Shown here in pieces: positions 38,062 to 49,300 of a DNA stretch of 64,000 nt. Each line of letters begins with the position of its first letter. Within the stretch, counting starts at the first letter, position 1. The notes beneath the pieces were generated by a model. That model was not told the origin of the DNA, searched no databases, and saw only the letters and a program-made list of their open reading frames with translations. Source of the stretch: Haliotis asinina (Eukaryota > Mollusca > Gastropoda > Lepetellida > Haliotidae); assembly GCF_037392515.1 (NCBI RefSeq), contig NC_090280.1, positions 25,611,118 to 25,675,117 on the forward strand, given 5' to 3'. The translations under genes were made by a program, and so were the position numbers.

Positions 38062-38473
38062 TGACGAGCACCAAAGAAATTATTCTACCACTGAGAAAGA
38101 GACATTTTGAAGTGCACCTTGGTACCACCACTTTGCCAATTGAAGTGTTTTACTAATCACAATTCCTTGACTTTTCTTCACAAAATGAAGAACAAGAACC
38201 AAAGACTTATGAGGTGGAGTTTGACCTTGCAAGGGTTCAATCTTGCGATCCAACACATTAAAGGCAAAGACAATGTTTGTGCCGATGCACTTTCCAGGGT
38301 ATAAATGCATGATGACTTGATGATGCTGTATGTATGTATCTGCATTATGTCGCAGTAATTCTGCAAGAAGTTTTTCATATTACTCATATTATTATATGTC
38401 ATGTTATTATATTATTATTGCTATGATTGTAACAGAAAGTTTCTACGAAACTTTTTTTCCTCAAGAGGGAGAG

Positions 38474-39089
38474 TGTTAGGAGAGTGTGTTTTCCGTGATT
38501 TGAGTAGTTATTAATTATTATTGCGGTACTTGTTATTGGGTTACAGTATTAAAGGTTTTACTGTTCGTTATTATGGGTCACATTTCCTACTGAAAATTAT
38601 TTAAGTGGTACGCCTCAAAGGCAGTATTTTAGAGTTACCTCTCTTTTGTAAAACAAAACGAAGCGACGACATTGTTCTATATCTCTCCACGTTGGTGGCG
38701 ATGGTTATGTGCTCGAAATGACTGAAGGTATATGTATGGGATGGTTGCCGTGTTGGGACGGACACAGTCACATTACGTTACACCATCATCAATCGCTGCC
38801 AACACTTCATCTCCATAGCCACCGTCAGACTGCTTACTGTGTTGCATTCTGTATGACTGTTTCTCTCTCCCGCTAAGACTTTCGTGTGTTTACTACATAT
38901 CTTGTGACACATTGCCTTAGATTTTGTCTCATTTGTATTGTATTTGAAATCGATATTGTATAACTGAATTGTGACTTTGTATAACTTGCTCTCTTTACTA
39001 AATAATACAAACTTTGAATGTTTTAGACTTGTCTTTGCTCTGTTTTGCTGGTTCACAGGGGGTTTGTCTGGGAAAATTCTTAACCGTAA

Positions 39090-39091
<2 letters not shown>
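38474..39091 (+). repeat. 3' LTR of the gypsy fossil
   Basis: It starts TGTTAGGAGAGTG after a purine tract and ends CCGTAACA, the same terminus as the 5' LTR. About 618 bases. Directly followed by a TG microsatellite. Confidence 0.85.

Positions 39092-39145
<54 letters not shown>
39092..39145. repeat. (TG)n microsatellite at the right edge of the gypsy fossil
   Basis: A pure TG run, the counterpart of the tract left of the 5' LTR. Confidence 0.9.
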
Positions 39146-39147
<2 letters not shown>

Positions 39148-39149
39148 AC

Positions 39150-40205
39150 AAGATCTTCGCCGTTCCACGACTCTTCAGGTGGTTAATGAAAACTAAGTGT
39201 CGTCATAGGCGCCGCACAGCTGTAATAGATAGGTCGACATCATGAGTATGACGTTACAGTTAGTGACAACAGCAACCCTACTGTTACCCATGACTACGTT
39301 TTACGTCTCCCACTAATATGCCGATCAAATGCCGGTAATAAACAATCAAGAGGTAAATTCAGTATTTTTACTTTTTCAGCAGGCTATTCATAGCCTTTTG
39401 ACGCGTTTTCACTCATGCTAGTAACCGTTTTTGCTTCTGTGTAGTTTTATACCTAGATATACATTTCTCCCCAAATGTAAATATCATTTTTCGATTTAAC
39501 CTGGGCCTGAACCAAATACTATGAGTTTTGTGTTTTATACATTTACGTTGAGTTGTCAATTAGTGCAATATTCATAAAAGGAATCAAGAGACTTTGGCAG
39601 GGCATTAGGAGTAAGTCTGGGCATCACGTGTCATGGTATCTCGCGTGTTTGTCTTTTGTCGGGTAAGTCTGACCATGTTGAGTGGCCTTTATGAATCTGA
39701 AAGACTGAGTGACAACTAAAACGTGAGTGAGTGAGTTAAGATTTACTGTCACATCGGCAATATTTCAGTCACAACGTAGACGGACAGAATAATCGGGGTT
39801 TCTATTCATTCCAACGATTTCCTTTGAAAAAAAACCCGCTTAAATGTGATTAGAAAGGTGATGCGTTTTCAAGGTCACTATTAGCAGCAGAAGTGACATG
39901 AAATAATTGTGACCGTATGACAAAAAAAAAAAAACAGAACAAAAGTGGACGAAAGTCTCCTGGGACCAAAAAATCCCTTGGGACAAAACCCATAAGGACC
40001 AAACACCCAAATGAGGATCCTTGGACAAAACCCTCAAACATGTTTTAACCACTGAGTGATTGACTGAAGTGACGTGTTTTAATTGATATTATCCTCTATA
40101 TATCAACCAAATCTATGAAACGACCATAATGATACACTGTGGGCTTTAAGGGAGGACATATTCACACAAGAGTATATAATATCGTAGCATAACGTCAGGT
40201 TCACC
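39150..40205. other. upstream region of the plus-strand receptor gene
   Basis: No exon was recognised. It contains a short tail-type repeat (39724-39775, GTGAGTGAGTTAAGATTTACTG) and a GGACAAAACCC-rich stretch at 39945-40045 related in reverse to 18755-18845. A promoter could not be placed; a cDNA 5' end would be needed. Confidence 0.4.
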
Positions 40206-40210
40206 GGGAA

Positions 40211-40349
40211 ATGTTTATAGGGAAGTATCATCTAGTGAAACTACATAATGTGACACATAATATCAGAAACCGTACCTGTCAGTTTTTACTCGCCACAGTG
40301 GTGACTATGTTTCTGTTTTCCTCTGTGGCCGTTACACTATGTGGTTTTG
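40211..40349 (+). CDS. exon 1: signal peptide
   Basis: The hydrophobic core FLLATVVTMFLFSSVAVTL is followed by small residues. Donor TTTTG|GTATGT, phase 1. The long N-terminal region before the core (about 27 residues) is unusual, so the real start may be the internal Met near 40307. Confidence 0.6.
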
Positions 40350-43300
40350 GTATGTATCTGTCTTCGAAAACTGACATATATTTTGAATCTGTGGTAGAGT
40401 TAATTTACGTATTATTTTTCCGCATTTGCTTTTGCATCCATTGTTATCGACTTCTGATTCTATTTACCGTTTCGTATACAGCTCTTGCCTCCATGACAAC
40501 TGGATACCCACACACTGTTACTCGTGTTGGTGAAGATGTTAACATGACCATGAACCCAGAGAATGTCAGCTTCCTATATTATGTATGGGTGAATGGTTCG
40601 GTATCTGAGAGACTGTTAGTGGTCCAGCCCAAGTCACACCGTGGAGTGGTACTCAACAGTAATCACACCGACAACAGGATCAGGATCAGATACACCGGGG
40701 AGGGCTCACCATCACAGATCGGACAGCTGAGGTTTACCATCTACAATGTTACTGTACAGGACGCTGGTACTTACTACTGTCAGGGAACCAATGGAGAGAA
40801 TGTTACTGGATGTAGACAGGTCCTGGTTGTAGCACGTCAGTATTAAAAAATACATTCTGAATATTTGCATGTCGCTGGCCTATATCTTATGGGCAACAAC
40901 GGTGAATTCTTCAAATGTCAAAACACTTAGCAATAACGGTGAATTCTTCAAATGTCCAAACACTTAGTAAAATCGTTTTATTGGCATTGAGAATGTTCCT
41001 GGATGTAGACAGGTCGTCGTTGTAGCACGTAAGTATTTAACTATAAATTCCGAATATTAACATGTCACTAGCCTATATGTTATGGGCAATAACGATGAAT
41101 TCTTCAAATGTAAAAACAGTTCGTAAAATCGTGGGGTGGGGTGGGGGGAGAGGGGTTGGCACTCGCATTATTGTATCAATGGATTTACTCATTTGTTCAC
41201 AGAAAAGCCAACCGCACCTACCATCACCGGACCTGCCTCACCTGTACCAGGTGAGAATGTCACCCTCACATGCTCCTCCTCCTCCCGGAGTCTACCCCCG
41301 GACCACCCCCCACTGACCATGACCTACATCTGGAGGAGGGACGGGGCGCTGCTAAAATCTGGTGATGAGTCTCCTACAGGTGGAGATGAGATGACAATAA
41401 GCCACGTCAAGAGAGAGAACCAGGGAGACAACTACAGCTGCCAGGCTGTGGAGGAGGGGCTGGAGTCTGACTGGAGTCTCGGACATGTACTGGATGTCCT
41501 ACGTGAGTAAGAACTACCTTGTTTACGGTACAGGAACCTCGCATATCTTTGCAACTACGGCTCTGAGTATAGCACCGTCATAGAACCCTCATGTCCTGAA
41601 TCATTATTATAACAGTACTTTGGTGGTTCGGATCGGAATTAACGACAACATAGCCAAAATCTGTGATGAAAGTTTTCAGCTTCAAAGGTTTAACGAAATA
41701 CTTCAAATACTTCAAACGCGAATACTTCAAAATTATGTCACATCACTGTTGTTAATCTGGATGTGAGCTCAGATCAGCACAATACATAATATTGATTGAA
41801 TGAATCTGTTGCTACGACAACGAATGCAGTTTTTGTTCCTCGGTCTCGCAAATCGAGCCTCAGATTTCAGAAAATATAAATGCTCGGTGACACACAAAGG
41901 CCAAAACAAGAATATTTAAAATATTAGGAAAATAAGGAACACAAGAGACTCACTACCAACCACGCATGGCAAAATTCAAGACATTTAGAGTATATTTAGA
42001 GTATCTTCTACTATTCTGTATTCTATATTGTACGCAAATGTTTACACAAGACAAGCTTTCTCTCATTAACTTTTCATTTACCTTCTGAAGTACCTAAATC
42101 ATCTGTTAAAAACCTCCCCAGACACGACCACAATACGACCTGAAACAAGCCGTGAAGCGTCACTGAATATGTGACGCCAGTGTCATCTATCGGAACAATT
42201 GCGTCGTGACATTTGTATGTAACTTGGCGGCGCTCAACTGGCACTGCCACGATACATTTCAACGTTCAGATTATTACTCATGGTTCAACTATAGCTTTAA
42301 AATCGTAACTATGTGTCGTCACAGTACATCACCGTGTTTATTCCAAATGACTGTCATGGCATAAAATGGGTTGACTGTGATGATCAAGGTCGCGATTGAT
42401 TAATGATTATTGATCGTGCAAACTGTGCATAACATCAGTATTGCACTATTTGGTGTTCCTTAATTAGCGTAACTGACGCCAAATGACGAGGGAAGTATCT
42501 TAGATGTGTTTTCCCCTCACCATCGCACATCATATATTCCAGATGGACCTGTCCAGATACTGTTTGAAGGCACAAGGGAGGTAGAAGAGGGGAAACCTCT
42601 AACAGTGATATGTTCCGCTGACTGTAACCCTGCCTGCACTGTAACCTGGTGGGACACATCCAGGCAGATGGTGATTACAGGACACGTGGAGGCTGTGTTG
42701 TCTATGCCAGCTGTAGATGTGTGTGTGTCTGGACAGTACACGTGTCACGTCAACAACAGCCATGGGAGTTCATCAAGGAACCTGACACTGGAGGTCCTCC
42801 GTAAGGCCTCCACAGATTCCGGAAACATATATTAGTAACATAATATGTGACATTTAAAATTATATTTGAATGAGACATGTAATGACTGTTTAAGTTTTTA
42901 CTCCCTTCAAATTTCTCAAAACACACAGAGATTTTGAACAGGTATCTACCAAAATGTGGATTAGGAGGTCAATCTTGACTATTAATCTGATGATATGACA
43001 TCAAGTCAGTGTGATTCGTCACTCTCAGATTCCCCAAAAGCAAAAAAATCAGATCTGAACTGAGGAGAACAAAAACATTATATATTTACTCTATTACATA
43101 CATCATTTATATAATTCGACAAAGAAACCAGTTCCAGTAAATCCTGACATTTGCGACTCTTGCTTCCATTTGAACACATTTCAATGTGATCTTACGCCAT
43201 ATGCTGTATGTATATTGAATCAAAGGAAAGCTTCTATTTGGTATGGTGAATGTTGCAGCACGTAAGTTAATTGAATCTGGTGTAGACCCCATCGTACCTG

Positions 43301-46300
43301 TGACTGCCGCCTGTTCTGTCCTCATTGTCGTCATCGCTTTCGTCATCGTCGCCGTCGTTTTCCGAAGAAACAGGACCACGAAAGGTACTGTCTTTGTGGT
43401 GATACGAGAAAATATTAATTATGCTGCTATCGTATATCCTGTCATGCATCTCTTCAGTTTTATTACTTCAATTACAGCAGACGCACTTGAATCCTTTCTG
43501 AATGATAATTTGCATTAGAAGTGATTACACTAGGGTATGTTTTATCTATTTCAGGAGGTAAAGTGTACAGGTGAGGACTCTCAATAGCAGATATCTGTTG
43601 CCAGTATATCATTTCAAGAACAATGAGAAGACCACAGCGTTTACATACGAGTTAAGGTACAGGTTTAGCCCTACGAGTTCGGTGTACTCATACAGGTTAA
43701 GATATAGGGTCACTCACATATGTTACGGTACAGTTACTCCTACAAGTTAAGGTATAGAGTTTCTCCTATACGTTAAGGTATAGAGTTTCTCCTACAGGTT
43801 AAGATACAGTTTTACTCCTACAAGTTAAGGTACATTTTTACTCCTACAAGCTAAGCTGGAGAGTTACTCCTACAAGTTAATGTACACAGTTACTGATACA
43901 AGTTATTATTGGATATTTATATAGCGCACATATCCATGCAACTAGTGCTTGCTCAAGGCCCTGGTATTTGTTACCCTCGACCATTGGATGTCCGTCTCAG
44001 CATCACATCGTATTATCAATCTCAACTCCCTGGGGAGTATACAACTCTGAGTTTATTGTACAAGCTAAGGTGCAGAGTTACTCCTACAAGTTACGATACA
44101 GTTTTACTCCTACAAGTTGAGGTACAGTTAACTCCTACAGGTTAAGGTTCAGAGCTACTCCTACAAGTTGAGGTACAGTTATACTCCTACAAGTTAAGGT
44201 GAAGTTTTACTCTTACAAGTTGAGGTATACTTTTACTCCTACCAGTTAAGGTACAGTTTTACTCCTACAAGATAAGGTACAGAGTTACTCCAACAAAATA
44301 CGTTTCAGTGTTTCTCTCATAAGTTAAGGTACTGAAAAGAAAGAAAAGGATACAGGATTAGCATTGTCGTTTGTACTTTCGAGGTGAGCATTATGACTTC
44401 AAGATAATCACAGAACGTTTTGGTGCCAGGTAGGCTCAGGTAGGTAATATCTAATATCAGCATTTGCAGCTAACTAATTAAAGGTTTATTTTTTCGAAGT
44501 TTAACTTTGCAGTCTGATGTGTGCCGTGTCATGATATGAATTACTTACTCCTTCACCTCATGCATGTCTTTTAGGGCTGGAGACCGCAGTATGGCTGACA
44601 ACGAAGCACAATTTCAACAAGATCCAAGTGGTAAGTGTTTGAAATCTTGCAAAAGCGTGTCGGCGCATTCGATCAGCAGACTTATTTGTATACCGGGCGG
44701 ATTGTATGAATGCACTGCACATCATTCATTGTTCGGAGGGGCGTGGGATAGTCCAGAGATTTTTCGTCAGGCGGAGGAAAGTGAGTTTAGTTATACGCCG
44801 TTTGTAGCGATTCCAACAATATCTGGGCTACACCAGAAATGGATTTCACACATTGTACTCAAGTGAGGGATCAAATCCGCATTTTCGCCGAAAGGGGCGA
44901 ACGCAGTAATCACAAGCTAGTAGCTACCCAACTGTCCCGTTATGCCGAAGACACGGGTTCGGTGTGCTGAGCGCAACATGTCTCAACAAACAAACGAACA
45001 ACTGAAAGTAGTGCTTATGACACCTGGATAGGATATGTCTAGTAATAGTGACAAAGCCAGTGGTCACATAAAACGTGATGTATGCAATTTAAGTATTGTA
45101 TCGGGAGATGGCGCGAACGCTATTGTACATCGGCTCGCACAAAAAGAAGCAGGGGAAAGTGGGATTTTTATTAAACTTAATAGGTTATGCTCATAGATTT
45201 CATTTGAAACTTTTCTTCGTCATTACTCAAGGTCAGTTTATTGAACATGTGTGCAGCAACACCCCACAAGTAATAGAACTCCCGACCCCCACTCCCACCC
45301 AAGTGCCACACGACACTCCAACCTCTACCTCCACCCAACCGCCACACGCCATCCGAAACCCCACCCCAACCCCTACCTCCATCCAACCGCCAAGCGCCAT
45401 CCCAATCCCAACCCAATCACCACGCCCCTCCCCTTCCCAACCCCTACCCCTACCTAACCGCCACACGCCACGTACTTGTATTTGTATCAAATTCCTTGTA
45501 CTTGATGTTTGTTTCTAATCAACTTGATCACTTGGAAATCATTCATGGAATATTGTTATCTTCCGGTTTGTCCGGAAGATAGGACCTGTAATCAAGGAAG
45601 ATGAATGATGTTCCAATATTAGAAACAAGATAAAGCCCCAGGATATATAAAGTGACCTTGAACTAAATGTTAGGAAAAACACGTGTTCGCAAACAAGCGC
45701 TGTGTTCAGACGAAGCAACTGAAAAGCCGCTATAGTTAATCAGCCAAACATGACCCGAGTAATACCAAGGTCCTTGTGCTGTGAAGGAGAGGTAGGGTGG
45801 CCCAGTGGCTAAAGCGTTCTTTCTTCAAGCCGAAAGCCAGGGTTCCATTCCCTACTTTGGTCCAACATGCGAAGTCCATTTCTGGTGTCCCCCACCGTGA
45901 CATTGCTGCAAGAATGCTAAAAGCGGCGTAAATCCAAATTTGTTTATTCATTCATCTACGTCACACACATTATTGGTAGCATGCCGTTTACTGCAGAATA
46001 AAGAGTTACTGGAATAACTGTAGGTTCCACAGACCGAGAAAAACACCGTGCGTTGTCGCATATTATCTAACAAGCCACTGCTTGTGATAAATATTAAGCA
46101 AAATTTCATATACATGTACACACAAATGCTTCACTGACGTACAATGTAATATTGATTATACAGTTGTTGAATGCAGAGTGCAATGGGTGACAAACAGTGT
46201 TTAGGATTGGGTAACAAGCAATGTTTAGGAATGGGTGTTTAGGATTGGGTGACAAGCAGTGTTTAGGATTGGGTGACAAACAGTGTTTAGGATTGGGTGA

Positions 46301-49300
46301 TTAGCAGTGTTTAGGATTGGGTGACAAGCAGTAGTTAGGATCGGGTGAGAAGCATTGTATAGGATTGGGTGACAAGCAGTGTTTAGGATTAGGTGACAAG
46401 TAGTGTTTAGGATCGGGTGGCAAGCAGTGTTTAGGATCGGGTGGCAAGCAGTGTTTAGGATTGGGTGACAAGCAGTGTTTAGGATCGGGTGACAAGCAGT
46501 GTTTAGGATCGGGTGACAAGCAGTGTTTAGGATTGGGTGACAAGGAGTGTTTAGGATTGGGTGACAAGCAGTGTTTAGGATTGGGTGACAAGCAGTGTTT
46601 AGGATTGGGTGACAAGCAGTGGTTAGGAATGGGTGTTTAGGATTGGGTGACAAGCAGTGTTTAGGATTGGGTGTTTAGGATTGGGTGACATGCAGTGTTT
46701 AGGATTGGGTGATTAGCAGTGTTTAGGATTGGGTGACAAGCAGTGTTTAGGACTGGGTGACAAGCAGTGTTTAGGACTGGGTGACAAGCAGTGTTTAGGA
46801 TTGGGTGACAAGCAGTGTTTAGGATCGGGTGACAAGCAGTGTTTAGGACTAGGTGACAAGCAGTGTTTAGGATTGGGTGACAAGCAGTGTTTAGGATTGG
46901 GTGACAAGCAGTGTTTAGGATTGGGTGACAAGCAGTGTTTAGGATTGGGTGACAAGTGTGACAAGTATTGTTTAGGATTGGGTGACATGCAGTGTTTAGG
47001 ATTGGGTGATTGAATGATAAGCTGTTACGTAATAGATACGTTTTCAAGTAGATCTTTAAGAATCTACAAGTACAAGTAATCTACCCCATGAAAATGTAAA
47101 TTTGACATGCTCTTCACAAATTATTAACGGTTAGACTATCTGCTTCATTTATGCCTGGCATCATGTCCCAGCCGCTGAAATCAATCGAGGCTCCATGTGA
47201 CAACCCGCTGCCATAGCTGGGATATTGCTGAGTGCGGTGTACACACCTATAGAACCATTGGTATTATTTCTTCTTGTAATACTTAGTTTAATAGTTTCTG
47301 ACTAAACACTTCTACCTACAGACTTGTATGCCAAGGTGAACAAAAAGAGAAGGCGCAGGAGAGAAGGTATAGCCCATCTTTCCATCCTTGTGGTCAGTGA
47401 GTCTCACCTTAGGTGAGGGGCGGTGGGGTAGTCTAGTGGATAAAGCGTTCGCTCGTCACGCTGAAGATATGGATTCGATTCTCCATATGGGTTCAATGAA
47501 GACCATTTCCGGTGTCCCCGCCATGATGTTGATGGAATATTGTTAAAAGCGGCGTAAAGCAAATCTCACTTGAGGTGACGCTATACATGACGTCATCTAT
47601 ACCTCATGACGTCATCTTAGCCCCTGACTATTTACCTCTTTTCTGTGACAATGTGCGGATGTAGCTGCTGTCTAGAGCATTGACATTCACCGTGTTTGGT
47701 GGTTTTCCTTTGTCATGAAAGAAACTATGGTTATGGGTGCGAATCCCCAAATATGGTTCTTTGTTTGTCAGCATCAGACCATGGGTGTTTAACACAAGCT
47801 GTAGTCAGTGTCACTGACGGATGTACAAAAAAAACACTTTAACAAAGATTTCAACGAAACCCGCACAGACACTTGCTGTTTTTGACACCTTCTCATCAGG
47901 TGTCTTTGTTGTAAGAGATTACTGTTTGACATCCTACAGAAGTTTGACACCCATCCTATAGAAGCCTTTTTGGCCATTTGTCATTAAGTTCCAAACGTAC
48001 ATGTTGAATTATTAAGTTACAAACTTGAAACTTCAACAAAATAAGTTGAAAAAAGCGAAACCCCGAATGACTCATCAAGGCCCATTCAGTACCAATCTCA
48101 CACATCTCGTCTATAATACGTCTACTTTGTTCTCTTTTCCGCAGTCTCTGATGTTTATGCCACGGTACAGAAGGCTCAATGCAAACAGTTCATGAATAGG
48201 GCTTATGCCGGCGCAGGGCCATCGGTAAGTGTGTACAAGAACTGTTTTCCTACAATACAAAACTGACAGAAAGATAATTTATTACCATTCAGTCAGTGTG
48301 TCGTAAAGACGTGGATACGAAATATGCAACGTAAGGTGATGAATGAGTGAGTGAGTGAGTTTGGTTTTACGCCGCTTTCAGCATCAACATCACGACGGGG
48401 GAACTCCAGAAATTGACTTCGCACATTGTACTAATGTGGGTAATCGAACCGGGGCCTTCGGCGTGAGGAGCGAACGCTTTAACCACTAGGCCACCCCACC
48501 GCCACGTGAGATAATGAATGCATTTGCGAAGATCGATGCTCATTATGTACACCATTGATTTTCTCGTTCATTCATTGACGTCAACTGCTGAGTGTTGCGT
48601 AAAGCAAACCTAACATATCATAAAACATATGTCAACACAGAACAGCAAAAATATATGTCATCACTTGGTTCACCAGTGGATGTAAGTTAAAGAGAAGAAT
48701 AAAAAAACCCTCACAGCAGCCAAGTCGAGGCCACAGACAAAATTCTGGAACAATTATCATAATTATTATAGTCAATGTTTTTCTTTCATTAAGAACAAAC
48801 TTACGTATCACTAGCAGAAGGGCAGTATTTTCTCATTACTTCTATCAATAATTTTAATGGCGATATTGTTACATTATGTTCATATTCATTTAAGTAATGC
48901 AAAAACTTACAAAACTTACCAATAAGTTCAGTTCCTCATAAAAAACCAAGACCTATATGGGCATTAACCTTACAAGTCTTTTCAAAAGCCTGAACAACAC
49001 AATGTAATATATTGGATGTGTGAAGAGATATTATGTGTTTAATACATCATAATGATCCCCTGTTGAGATCCTACATATGTTTGCTGTCTCCAGTCGGAAA
49101 ATGCAGTTCTAATCGACTATGCAGGACCAGTCGCTGCCGAATACAACAACTGTGGCGAAACGGTAGGTGTATTATACATATCCTGTCACGTTCCGGGGAA
49201 GAGACTTCCCTGATTGGCTGACACAATGCCGAAACGACTCTAAGTTGCAACGAACACAAAGAGAAAGCATGTTCTTGGTTCAGTAAATGTACCAGGTGCA

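Larger units (their letters stand above)
26273..39091 (+). mobile_element. fossil Ty3/gypsy-type LTR element, Gmr1-like part order, heavily invaded
   Basis: Two LTRs bound it. A primer-site-like TTGGGGGCTCGTCC follows the 5' LTR, and a purine tract (AAGAGGGAGAG) precedes the 3' LTR. Parts in order: gag-like region (about 26.9-28.1 kb), protease (about 28.2-28.5 kb), integrase with its zinc-binding part and C-terminal part (about 28.75-30.66 kb), reverse transcriptase (about 35.7-37.5 kb), RNase H (about 37.6-38.3 kb). Integrase before reverse transcriptase is the order known for Gmr1-like elements. It is dead, with many breaks plus four or more nested insertions. By eye the LTRs differ at about one base in ten over their first 130 bases, so it is old. 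The insertion site was a TG microsatellite. Confidence 0.85.

Noticed and set aside
46225-47047. Long open frames on both strands (HPILNTAC and GDKQCLGL repeats)
   Set aside because: They come from a 24-bp tandem repeat lacking stops; the unit is intronic and there is no start or splice context.
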